Shown: one piece after another, positions 1 to 6,454 of the stretch
Position numbering within the stretch: the first letter of the stretch is position 1
Layout: each line of letters starts with the position of its first letter
Source: Deltaproteobacteria bacterium
GTDB taxonomy: Bacteria > Desulfobacterota > DSM-4660 > Desulfatiglandales > B25-G16
DNA: 11,318 nt
NCBI GenBank assembly: GCA_003646875.1
Contig: QMLT01000030.1
Span: forward strand, 1-11,318
Reading direction: 5' to 3'
Made by a program: the position numbers and the translations under genes
Notes under the pieces: generated by a model
Databases searched by the model: none
Told to the model about the DNA's origin: nothing
Seen by the model: only the letters and a program-made list of their open reading frames with translations

Positions 1-435
1 GATTTATGTTTGGATAATGCAGCATTATGGGTATAAATTATATGTGTGTGAAAAATTAACGAATTAAATCATTTTGAACCTGTGTCGTTACATTTATGTA
101 ACATAATAGACACAATAGACAAGAGAAAAAATGTAAGATTTTGGCAATGAACTGTTGCGATTGCATCTCCTTAATCTTAAGGGTAATTCTTGGTGGCAGG
201 ATAGTCTTTTCTAAATTATGCATACACAATCCCGAAATATTGAGAAGATACTCACGATTTTGACAATATAGCGGAAGAATTGCTGTTTGTGTATTGATAA
301 TTTTTAACTTTAGCTCACCCTGGCCCAGAACTGGCTTATCACCTTAATAGGCTAATACAAACGCTTATTAGCATATAGACTTAACTCTTTGATTTAAGGC
401 CGTTGCGCCAGGACGGGCTTTAGGCGCTTATAAGG
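1..435. other. Gene-free leader region with hairpins
   Basis: Stops interrupt the frames I followed, and I recognise no protein or RNA family. What can be seen is structural. There is a nested inverted repeat at 81-114 (separate entry). A 7-bp stem pairs GCTAATA (351-357) with TATTAGC (366-372) around an 8-nt loop. A 5-bp stem pairs GCGCC (405-409) with GGCGC (423-427) just before the methyltransferase start. A TTGACA at 260-265 has no acceptable -10 box at normal spacing. None of the hairpins is followed by a T-run, so none reads as an intrinsic terminator. Confidence 0.5.
81..114. repeat. Nested inverted repeat, operator-like
   Basis: An inner perfect inverted repeat pairs GTTACAT (87-93) with ATGTAAC (96-102) across only 2 nt. 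It is nested inside an outer pair, TGTGTC (81-86) and GACACA (109-114), with a one-sided 6-nt bulge (ataata, 103-108). The 2-nt spacing suits a protein-bound dyad better than an RNA hairpin, though the whole could also fold as RNA. It lies more than 300 bp upstream of the next gene, so its target is unclear; it may belong to a gene left of the window. Confidence 0.4.
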
Positions 436-1824
436 ATGGATATTAGAAGGGGAGAGATAATAGAACTGAGTGTGGAGAAGGTTGTTTACGGCGGCAGAGG
501 ACTTGCCCATCTGAATAACGTGGCAATTTTTGTGGCTAACTCTGTCCCTGGTGACAGGGTTATTGCAAAAGTTGTAAAAACAAAAAAAAATTTTGCAGAG
601 GCACGGATTGTAGAAGTAATTGAGGCTTCACCCCATAGAATTGTTGCCCCCTGTCCTTATAGCGACTTTTGTGGTGGTTGTGCCTGGCAATGCATTGAAT
701 ATGAAAAGCAGCTGGAATATAAGCATGGCCTAATTGTGGATTTACTGAACCATATTGGCAAGATAACGGATTTTACAATGCATCCACCTTTAGCATCTCC
801 CCAAATATTTGAGTATAGAAATAAAATGGAATTCTCTTTTTCAGACAAAAAGTGGTTGTTGCCGAAAGAGAGAGCCGAAAAGGATGATAATAATAGTTTC
901 GCCCTTGGGCTTCATGTCCCAGGCGTCTTTGATAAGGTCATAGACATAGAGGGATGCCTTCTTCAGAAAGAAGAAGGCAATGCGATATTACGTGAGGCAA
1001 AAAGATATATACGTGAGAGCGGAATACCTGTCTATGGCCTTAAGACGCATCAGGGTTTTTGGCGTTATCTCATGTTACGCCATTCCTATTTCTTTGATAA
1101 ATGGATGGTGAATATTATAACGAGTGAAAAGAGAGATGCCCCTATTTATCTTTTGGCTTCAATCCTTAAAGAAAGATTTAATGAGATTGCCACTATAGTA
1201 AATAATATTAATACAAGAAGGGGTGGGACAGCAGTTGGCGAATGGGAAAATGTTTTTACAGGTGAGGGAAATATTAAAGATAAAATAGGTCCGTTTACTT
1301 TTGAAATATCAGCAAATTCCTTTTTCCAGACCAATACCTCTATGGCAGAGAAATTATATGAGTCGGTAAGGAACTTTGCCTCGTTAACAGGAAAGGAGAT
1401 AATTTTTGATCTTTATAGCGGAATAGGCACAATGTCTATCTTTTTAGCTTCCCGGGCAGGGCGTATAATTGGCGTAGATATATCAAATGCAGCAATAGCC
1501 GACGCCAAGAGAAATTGCCAGTTGAATGGGATAAATAACTGTGAGTTTATTTGTGGGGATGTTAAAATGTTTTTATCCCAATTTACTGTTCAACCAGATG
1601 TGTTAATAGCTGATCCACCTCGGGTTGGGATGCAAAGAGGAGTAATAGACCGGATACTTAGATTATTACCTAAGAAAATGATTTACATTTCCTGCAACCC
1701 TTCCACGTTGGCCAGAGATGTCGCTTTATTAAAGGAAGGATATACACTGGAAGAGGTTCAGCCAATTGATCTATTTCCCAATACCTATCATATAGAATCT
1801 GTTGCGAGATTGGAGAGGATTTAG
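436..1824 (+). CDS. rlmD: 23S rRNA (uracil-5)-methyltransferase, RlmD/RumA type
   Basis: SAM-dependent methyltransferase of the TrmA/RumA family, expected to make m5U in 23S rRNA in the cytoplasm. The 462-aa length is normal for the family. Residues about 4-62 form a TRAM RNA-binding domain. Cys73, Cys79, Cys82 and Cys174 fit the four ligands of the RumA 4Fe-4S cluster. SAM-binding motif I is DLYSGIGTMSIFLA (325-338), FQTN is at 297-300, DPPRVGM at 393-399, the nucleophile Cys420 is in SCNP, and the C-terminal HIESVARLER carries the likely general base Glu454. The ATG is chosen because the TRAM domain begins right after it, but the only Shine-Dalgarno-like bases (AAGG, 432-435) abut the start, so initiation looks weak. 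It appears to be a single-gene unit. Whether it acts at U1939 (RlmD), U747 (RlmC) or both (RlmCD) cannot be told from sequence. Confidence 0.9.
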   Translation: MDIRRGEIIELSVEKVVYGGRGLAHLNNVAIFVANSVPGDRVIAKVVKTKKNFAEARIVEVIEASPHRIVAPCPYSDFCGGCAWQCIEYEKQLEYKHGLIVDLLNHIGKITDFTMHPPLASPQIFEYRNKMEFSFSDKKWLLPKERAEKDDNNSFALGLHVPGVFDKVIDIEGCLLQKEEGNAILREAKRYIRESGIPVYGLKTHQGFWRYLMLRHSYFFDKWMVNIITSEKRDAPIYLLASILKERFNEIATIVNNINTRRGGTAVGEWENVFTGEGNIKDKIGPFTFEISANSFFQTNTSMAEKLYESVRNFASLTGKEIIFDLYSGIGTMSIFLASRAGRIIGVDISNAAIADAKRNCQLNGINNCEFICGDVKMFLSQFTVQPDVLIADPPRVGMQRGVIDRILRLLPKKMIYISCNPSTLARDVALLKEGYTLEEVQPIDLFPNTYHIESVARLERI

Positions 1825-1840
1825 CGCGAAAATAAAAATA

Positions 1841-1868
1841 TTGACAATTACTTCGTTGGATATATAAT
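1841..1868 (+). promoter_or_regulatory. Consensus sigma-70 promoter for rpsU
   Basis: TTGACA at 1841-1846 and TATAAT at 1863-1868, separated by 16 nt, both match the consensus exactly. The promoter starts 17 bases after the methyltransferase stop codon. Transcription should begin near 1875, giving rpsU a 5' leader of about 135 nt. The match suggests strong constitutive transcription, which fits a ribosomal protein gene. Confidence 0.8.
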
Positions 1869-1947
1869 CCAAACACTCTGTTGTGAAAATAATCAAAATA
1901 AAAGACAAAAGGCTGCTACAATTTTCCCAGGAATATATTTTAAAAGA

Positions 1948-2007
1948 GGGAGGTGAGTTGAAAAGGGGCTAGGCTCTCGGAAAAGCTGACGTTTCGAGTG
2001 GTTAGCT
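1948..2007 (+). promoter_or_regulatory. Strong Shine-Dalgarno plus hairpin before rpsU AUG
   Basis: GGAGGTGA (1949-1956) matches eight bases of the anti-Shine-Dalgarno complement, but the rpsU ATG is over 50 nt away at 2010. The gap is largely filled by a hairpin. 1967-1982 pairs with 1992-2007, with two mismatches (1973/2001 and 1975/1999), a few G-U pairs and a 9-nt apical loop. Folding it brings the Shine-Dalgarno to about 12 nt from the AUG. The arrangement resembles folded-leader initiation sites such as that of phage T4 gene 38. The pairing is read from the sequence; its role in initiation is inferred. Confidence 0.55.
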
Positions 2008-2009
2008 AC

Positions 2010-2201
2010 ATGGATATGAAAGTAATTGTATACAACAATCAAATAGAAAAGGCGATAAGAGATCTAAAGAGAAAGCTTTCAAAGGAAGGTTTCTATTCGG
2101 AGATAAAGGAAAGAAGATTTTATGACAAGCCGAGTGTACAAAAGAAAAAGAAGCAGGCAAAGGCAGCTAAGAGACTCCGAAAAAAGATTCGAAAATTTTA
2201 A
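2010..2201 (+). CDS. rpsU: 30S ribosomal protein S21
   Basis: Small basic protein of the 30S subunit that sits near the 3' end of 16S rRNA and helps initiation. The sequence shows the S21 signature: a start of the form MKVIVYNN, then the helix IEKAIRDLKRKLSKEGFYSEIKERR, a YDKPS turn, and a Lys/Arg-rich tail (KKKKQAKAAKRLRKKIRKF). From the ATG at 2010 it is 63 aa, within the family range. An ATG at 2016 (61 aa, matching the usual S21 N-terminus best) and a GTG at 1998 are alternatives; the GTG is disfavoured because it lies within the leader hairpin. Its own consensus promoter is upstream. Unlike the enterobacterial arrangement, no dnaG or rpoD follows; the next unit is the B12 operon. Confidence 0.93.
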   Translation: MDMKVIVYNNQIEKAIRDLKRKLSKEGFYSEIKERRFYDKPSVQKKKKQAKAAKRLRKKIRKF

Positions 2202-2248
2202 CCTCTGTCTTTAAAAAATAAAGCCAAAGTTTAACTTTGATCTACAGT

Positions 2249-2447
2249 TAGTGGTATCGAGATGATTTAATAGGGAATCCCGTTAAAATCGGGAACGGTC
2301 CCGCCGCTGTAATCCTGTGCCTGATAAAATCAGGTAATGTTACCTCGGGTACATCCTCAATCAATGAGGATTAACGTCACTGTCCCTGAATCAGCAGGGG
2401 TGGGAAGGCTAACCATGAGGTCGGGAGAGCCAGAAGACCTGCCACTA
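2249..2447 (+). ncRNA. Cobalamin (adenosylcobalamin-class) riboswitch aptamer
   Basis: This leader carries the conserved core of the cobalamin riboswitch family. It has AATAGGGAA (from 2269), the near-invariant ACGGTCCCGCCGCTGTAA (about 2295-2312), TGGGAAGGC (about 2401-2409), and the 3' B12 box with AGCCAGAAGACCTGCC (2428-2443). P1 closes the aptamer by pairing TAGTGG (2249-2254) with CCACTA (2442-2447). The hairpin with TCCTCAATCAATGAGGA (about 2354-2370) is a peripheral stem. It lies directly upstream of the B12 importer operon. Cobalamin binding normally switches such transcripts off, and the platform here is a transcriptional terminator. No clear promoter was found between rpsU and the aptamer, so readthrough from rpsU cannot be excluded. 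Confidence 0.95.
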
Positions 2448-2455
2448 TTGTATTG

Positions 2456-2516
2456 TTTAAGGATCAAGGAAGCAGGGTGCAGTCCTTAAATCCATATGGA
2501 TTTAAGGATTTTTTTT
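2456..2516 (+). terminator. Riboswitch expression platform: terminator/antiterminator
   Basis: Bases 2483-2508 form a perfect 13-bp self-complementary stem (TCCTTAAATCCAT with its complement) followed by eight T residues (2509-2516), an intrinsic terminator. The distal arm TTTAAGGAT (2501-2509) is repeated exactly at 2456-2464, just after the aptamer. The upstream copy can pair with TCCTTAAA (2483-2490) and so break the terminator. This gives two mutually exclusive folds: the antiterminator 2456-2463/2483-2490, or the terminator. The terminator is expected when cobalamin is bound and the antiterminator when it is not. Confidence 0.88.
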
Positions 2517-2575
2517 ATAATACTCCTGTAAGATCATCACGGCTGACTTTCATAACCTTAGGGATACGATAATAT

Positions 2576-3535
2576 ATGACTATAGCACAGTTAAGACCCC
2601 ATTTTACTGTAAAGGTTTTTTTTGATGTATTAGTAATTATTCTGCTCTTCTCAGCCCCTCCACTAACACATGCGGCTGTTTTCCGTGATTCTTTGGGCAG
2701 AAATGTGACGATACCCTTTGTTCCCAAAAGGATCATTTCTTTAGCGCCAAGCATTACAGAGACGATCTATTTTCTCGGATTGGGAGAAAGGCTTGTAGGC
2801 GTTACCAGATTTAGCTATTTTCCCAAAGAGGCCCGGAAAAAACCAAAGATAGGCGCCTATACAGATATAAATATTGAAAAAGTAGTTACTCTTAGCCCCG
2901 ATCTCGTTATTGCCACGGCTGACGGAAACAAGAGAGAAGATGTCGAGATGCTTGAAGAGGCAGGTATCCCGGTTTATGTTGTTAATCCTCGAAAGCTACA
3001 TCAGGTTTTAGATACAATAGAGAGGTTAGGTGAGATATGTGGCGTGACTGATAGGGCAACACATTTGGTTAATTCCTTAAGAGAAAGGGTCACGAAAGTT
3101 ATAAAAGCAGTGAGAAATAGAGAAAGACCGCTGGTGCTCTTGGTGATCAATATGAAGCCTCTTATAAGCGTAAATCAGAGCACAATACACCATGACATAA
3201 TCCAACTTGCTGGCGGAAGAAATATGACCGGGAACCAGCCTGTTACGTATCCAAGATTAAGCATGGAAGAGGTAATACGAAAACGTCCCGATGCGATAAT
3301 CATCTCATCTATGGAAAGAGAGGGGGAGTTTGAGAGGGCACGAAAAGAATGGTTTCGATGGCCTACGTTACCTGCAGTCCAAAGTGGGCGAGTTTATCTT
3401 ATAGATTCTGATTTGATAGACAGGGCTGCCCCGAGAATAGTTATTGGCTTAGAAGAGATGGCACGATTAATACATCCGGAAATAAAATGGGGTATAATCC
3501 ACGAACAACTGCCAATCCCGATTTATCGGGACTGA
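2576..3535 (+). CDS. btuF: Periplasmic vitamin B12-binding protein
   Basis: Periplasmic cobalamin receptor that hands B12 to BtuCD; a class III (BtuF/TroA-like helical backbone) substrate-binding protein of 319 aa. Residues 1-33 look like a signal peptide: a hydrophobic core at about 14-28 (VFFDVLVIILLFSA) and a likely cut near THA-AVF. No lipobox Cys is present, so it should be soluble. The mature start FRDSLGRNVTIP, then PKRIISLAPSITETIYFLGLGERLVGVT, and the C-terminal WPTLPAVQSGRVYLID block are typical of BtuF. First gene after the riboswitch; an in-frame TAA lies just upstream of the ATG, and the Shine-Dalgarno (AGGGA, about 2560) is weak. Siderophore-binding relatives share this fold, but the riboswitch and the neighbouring genes support B12. 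Confidence 0.88.
   Translation: MTIAQLRPHFTVKVFFDVLVIILLFSAPPLTHAAVFRDSLGRNVTIPFVPKRIISLAPSITETIYFLGLGERLVGVTRFSYFPKEARKKPKIGAYTDINIEKVVTLSPDLVIATADGNKREDVEMLEEAGIPVYVVNPRKLHQVLDTIERLGEICGVTDRATHLVNSLRERVTKVIKAVRNRERPLVLLVINMKPLISVNQSTIHHDIIQLAGGRNMTGNQPVTYPRLSMEEVIRKRPDAIIISSMEREGEFERARKEWFRWPTLPAVQSGRVYLIDSDLIDRAAPRIVIGLEEMARLIHPEIKWGIIHEQLPIPIYRD
3517..3530 (+). repeat. Short perfect palindrome at btuF/btuC junction
   Basis: CCCGATTTATCGGG is a 6-bp perfect inverted repeat around TT, covering the last codons of btuF just before its stop. No T-run follows, so it is not an intrinsic terminator. It could be a small interspersed palindromic repeat or a stem that protects the btuF message 3' end. 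It also supplies the only GGGA near a possible TTG start of btuC (3543). Confidence 0.45.
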
Positions 3536-3551
3536 CATTGCATTGAATGGC

Positions 3552-4619
3552 ATGAAAGATAATAAAGAGCAGAGTATCCTGCCTCATCCTGCAAAGCGGG
3601 AAAGGCAGTGGATAACGCCTTTAAAGGTAGTATACACAGTGTTGCTGTTGACAGTGATGCTTGTCATTATAGCCCTTATTTCTTTAAGTTTGGGCCCTGC
3701 AAAGATCTCTTTGAAGGATATTTTTACCTGGTTAATTGGCTATAACACAATTGATCAAACGGCATGGATGATTCTGTTTAAGATCCGGTTGCCCAGAATC
3801 TTACTGGCTGGCCTGGTTGGATTCACACTCTCTCTTGGGGGTGTTGTATTCCAGGCGCTCCTGAGGAACCCTCTCGCAGAGCCTTTTATCCTTGGTATCT
3901 CAAGTGGGGCCGCAGTTGGAGCCATTATAGGGATTTTTTTCGGCCTTGGATTTACCTTTGGCGTACCTCTTCTCTCCTTCATGGGCGCATTGTTCACTGT
4001 TTTACTGGTAATGGGCATAAGCAGCCGTCACGGAGGATTAGAATCGTCGACCTTACTTCTGACCGGGGTAATCATTAATGCCTTTTTTACCGCTGTGATA
4101 ATGTTTTTTATTGCCACTACCAGTGATAGCAGGCTTCATTCCATGCTTTTCTGGCTGTACGGTGATCTTTCACAAAGCAAATACGTTCAGCTATCAATCG
4201 GCCTTCCATTTATCCTCATCGTTTCAGGTATAATTTATATCTTTTCTCGTCACTTTAACCTTATAGTAGGAGGTGAGGAGTCTGCTCTTCAGATGGGTGT
4301 CGAGGTAGAACTGTTAAAATGGATATCATTCCTTGGAATATCCCTAATTATCGGTATAGCTGTGTCTTTTTCTGGAATAATAGGTTTTGTTGGTCTGATT
4401 GTACCGCACCTGATGAGGATGATTCTTGGATCTGATCACAGGCTATTGATACCGGCCTCTTCCCTTGGGGGCGCTATTTTTTTGATAGCGGCAGATACAT
4501 TGGCACGCACAATCATTTCTCCCAGTGAATTACCGGTAGGGGTAATCACTGCCTTTTTAGGGGCCCCTTTCTTTATATATCTGTTAAAGTCACGAGGAAG
4601 CCAATGGACCCGGACTTGA
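3552..4619 (+). CDS. btuC: Vitamin B12 ABC transporter permease
   Basis: Inner-membrane permease of the FecCD/BtuC family, forming the dimeric channel for cobalamin. Coding from ATG 3552 gives 355 aa; a TTG at 3543 would add three residues, and neither start has a good Shine-Dalgarno. A cytoplasmic tail of about 25 residues precedes the first membrane helix (VVYTVLLLTVMLVIIALI). Family blocks are clear: RLPRILLAGLVG, QALLRNPLAEPFILGISSGA, then near the C-terminus GFVGLIVPHLMRMILGSDHR, the coupling region that contacts BtuD, and the last helices ending PVGVITAFLGAPFFIYLL. Hydrophobicity fits about ten helices. It begins 16 bases after the btuF stop and overlaps btuD by 16 bases. Sequence alone cannot exclude a haem or siderophore substrate. 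Confidence 0.88.
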   Translation: MKDNKEQSILPHPAKRERQWITPLKVVYTVLLLTVMLVIIALISLSLGPAKISLKDIFTWLIGYNTIDQTAWMILFKIRLPRILLAGLVGFTLSLGGVVFQALLRNPLAEPFILGISSGAAVGAIIGIFFGLGFTFGVPLLSFMGALFTVLLVMGISSRHGGLESSTLLLTGVIINAFFTAVIMFFIATTSDSRLHSMLFWLYGDLSQSKYVQLSIGLPFILIVSGIIYIFSRHFNLIVGGEESALQMGVEVELLKWISFLGISLIIGIAVSFSGIIGFVGLIVPHLMRMILGSDHRLLIPASSLGGAIFLIAADTLARTIISPSELPVGVITAFLGAPFFIYLLKSRGSQWTRT

Positions 4620-5413
4620 TCCTAAGAGATGTCTATTTTAGGTATGATAGCCAGTGGTGTCTTGAAGGGATAGATTTTGAGCTTAAAAGGGGCGAGATTG
4701 TAGGGATAATAGGTCCAAACGGATCAGGAAAAAGCACCTTGTTAAAGATTATGGATGGTCTTCTCAGGATACAGAAGGGAGAGATCCTGCTTTTTAATAA
4801 ACCTATATCCAGGTATAGGAGAGGTGATATCGCAAGACATATTGCCATGGTGCCACAGGAAGAAACCTTTAGGTTTTCTTTTTTGGTCTCCGAGGTGGTG
4901 CTTATGGGTCGATTTTCTCATTTAGGGCTCTTTCCTTTTGAGGGAAAGGCGGATCTGGAAATAGCAAATCAATCTATGAGTCTTACCGGCACCCTTAACC
5001 TGGCAACACGCTCCATTCATGAACTCTCAGGAGGAGAGAGGCAGCGGGTACTTATTGCAAGGGCATTAACCCAGAGGGCGCAGATAATCCTGTTGGATGA
5101 ACCAACATCTTTCCTTGATATACGGCACAAGGTAGAAACATTTGAACTTATTTCATATTTAACCCTGACACAAGGACTCAGCGTGATCATTGTTTCACAC
5201 GATATTAGTCTTGCTGCACAATATTGCCATAGAATGCTTCTTCTGAATAATGGAGTTGTTTATAAAATAGGCGAACCTGCTGAGGTGATAACTGCGGATA
5301 ATATAAGCGCGGTATATCAGTGCCCGGTGCTTGTTGACAACAATCCAATTAGCAAAACACCCAGGGTTACGATTCTTTCAAAAAGGAAAGATAGCAAAGA
5401 GGAGACAGTATGA
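4604..5413 (+). CDS. btuD: Vitamin B12 ABC transporter ATP-binding protein
   Basis: Cytoplasmic ATPase that drives BtuC. All ABC motifs are present and intact in 269 aa: Walker A GPNGSGKST (37-45), Q-loop Gln85 in MVPQEE, signature LSGGERQRV (141-149), Walker B IILLDE (161-166) with catalytic Glu166, D-loop around SFLD, and H-loop His199 in IIVSHD. The length and the extra C-terminal stretch after 205 suit the FepC/BtuD subgroup. The ATG at 4604 is preceded by GAGGA and lies inside the btuC 3' end, so translation is probably coupled. The stop codon overlaps the exbB start as ATGA. Confidence 0.9.
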   Translation: MDPDLILRDVYFRYDSQWCLEGIDFELKRGEIVGIIGPNGSGKSTLLKIMDGLLRIQKGEILLFNKPISRYRRGDIARHIAMVPQEETFRFSFLVSEVVLMGRFSHLGLFPFEGKADLEIANQSMSLTGTLNLATRSIHELSGGERQRVLIARALTQRAQIILLDEPTSFLDIRHKVETFELISYLTLTQGLSVIIVSHDISLAAQYCHRMLLLNNGVVYKIGEPAEVITADNISAVYQCPVLVDNNPISKTPRVTILSKRKDSKEETV

Positions 5414-6054
5414 TCAATTTCTTCATTAAAGGCGGGCCAATAATGTATCCCCTTTTGATTTGCTCAATAATAGCCCTGACAGTGATAATTGAGCGCACGA
5501 TATTCTGGATAGGTGAGGATCATAAGAGAGACCAGGCCCTGGTTAATGAGGTTTTATCTTTAGCTGAACGGGGTGATTGGGAAACGGCAAGGGCAAGAAT
5601 CGGCAATTCAAAGGATTTTATTATAAGAATCCTGGTAGCAGGTATCCTCCATAGAGAGTTTAGTATCGCAAAGGCAATGGAAACAGCTGCCTCTGATGAA
5701 TTAGAACGAATGAGACGGTATCTTCCCATACTTGATACCATGATCACTGTTTCTCCTTTGCTGGGTATCTTTGGCACGGTAATTGGCATTATTCTTTCCT
5801 TTCAAATGCTGGGAAGCGCAGGAATCGAGGAGCCCCAGGCAGTGACGGCCGGGATCGCTCAGGCCCTTATAACAACCGCCTCTGGATTAGGAATAGCTAT
5901 TCTTTCACTCTTTCCTTTTAACTATTTTAATTCCAGGGTTGAAAAGGCGTCAACTACCATAGAAAAGTACGCTACAAGCCTGGAAATAGTTTATGAGAAG
6001 CTTAATCAGGCAAATAATAACATAGAAAAGCAAGGAATATCCAATGAAGGTTAA
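5410..6054 (+). CDS. exbB: ExbB/TolQ/MotA-family proton channel protein
   Basis: Inner-membrane subunit of the TonB energising complex, 214 aa. Three membrane segments are visible: about 12-33 (MYPLLICSIIALTVIIERTIF), 110-134 and 148-173, with a large cytoplasmic loop between the first two. The family motif SPLLGIFGTVIG is at 115-126. The third helix reads GIAQALITTASGLGIAI. The position corresponding to the conserved Glu of E. coli ExbB (Glu176, in the GIxEAL motif) is Gln151 here, by motif alignment by eye. The ATG overlaps the btuD stop (ATGA) and follows GAGGAGA, pointing to coupled translation. TolQ is the main alternative identity; the exbD-tonB neighbours and B12 context favour ExbB. 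Confidence 0.88.
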   Translation: MINFFIKGGPIMYPLLICSIIALTVIIERTIFWIGEDHKRDQALVNEVLSLAERGDWETARARIGNSKDFIIRILVAGILHREFSIAKAMETAASDELERMRRYLPILDTMITVSPLLGIFGTVIGIILSFQMLGSAGIEEPQAVTAGIAQALITTASGLGIAILSLFPFNYFNSRVEKASTTIEKYATSLEIVYEKLNQANNNIEKQGISNEG

Positions 6055-6454
6055 TCTTGGGGCTCAGAGAAGGGCCAGGATTGAGATTCTCCCTTTGATC
6101 GATATTGTGTTTCTTCTGCTTGTCTTTTTTATCTATGCAATGCTTTCTATGGCTATTCATAGGGGTATACCTGTAAATTTACCCGTTTCTTCATCTTCCA
6201 GCATAGAAAAAGAGCTCATAATATCTGTAACAATCCAAGATACTGGCGAAATATTGGTGGATGATGATCGGACATCCTTGAAAGGCCTTGCCCGGCTATT
6301 AAAACGTAGAGCAAAAGGGCGCAAAAGCCCAGGGATTCTCCTTTTTGCCGATAGAAAGGTTTCATGCCAGTTGTTAGTCAAGGTCTTGGATCAGATAAGA
6401 ATGGCCGATATAAACAGGATTTCTTTGCAGACCACGATGGAGAGCCAGCCTTGA
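6044..6454 (+). CDS. exbD: ExbD/TolR-family biopolymer transport protein
   Basis: Partner of ExbB with one N-terminal membrane helix and a periplasmic domain, 136 aa, a usual length. The helix (residues about 15-37) reads ILPLIDIVFLLLVFFIYAM and keeps the essential membrane Asp (Asp20, equivalent to Asp25 of E. coli ExbD). The periplasmic part has the ExbD pattern: a strand ELIISVTIQDTGEILVDD, then the region near residue 100 with LLFADRKVSCQLLVKVLDQIRMADI. It overlaps exbB by 11 bases and has AAGGA about 7 nt before its ATG. Its last bases contain the tonB Shine-Dalgarno. Confidence 0.9.
   Translation: MKVNLGAQRRARIEILPLIDIVFLLLVFFIYAMLSMAIHRGIPVNLPVSSSSSIEKELIISVTIQDTGEILVDDDRTSLKGLARLLKRRAKGRKSPGILLFADRKVSCQLLVKVLDQIRMADINRISLQTTMESQP

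Noticed and set aside
1958..1972. Mini-ORF TTG AAA AGG GGC TAG after the strong rpsU Shine-Dalgarno as a leader peptide
   Set aside because: The TTG directly abuts the Shine-Dalgarno with almost no spacer and the frame has only four codons. The hairpin explanation fits better, though the leader peptide is not strictly excluded.
2225..2239. CAAAGT/ACTTTG hairpin as an rpsU terminator
   Set aside because: It is AT-rich with a tiny loop and is followed by GATCTAC rather than a T-run.
6364..6450. N-terminal extension of TonB from the ATG at 6364
   Set aside because: It lies wholly inside exbD in another frame, is hydrophilic, and would put 29 residues before the membrane anchor. TTG 6451 has a proper Shine-Dalgarno.
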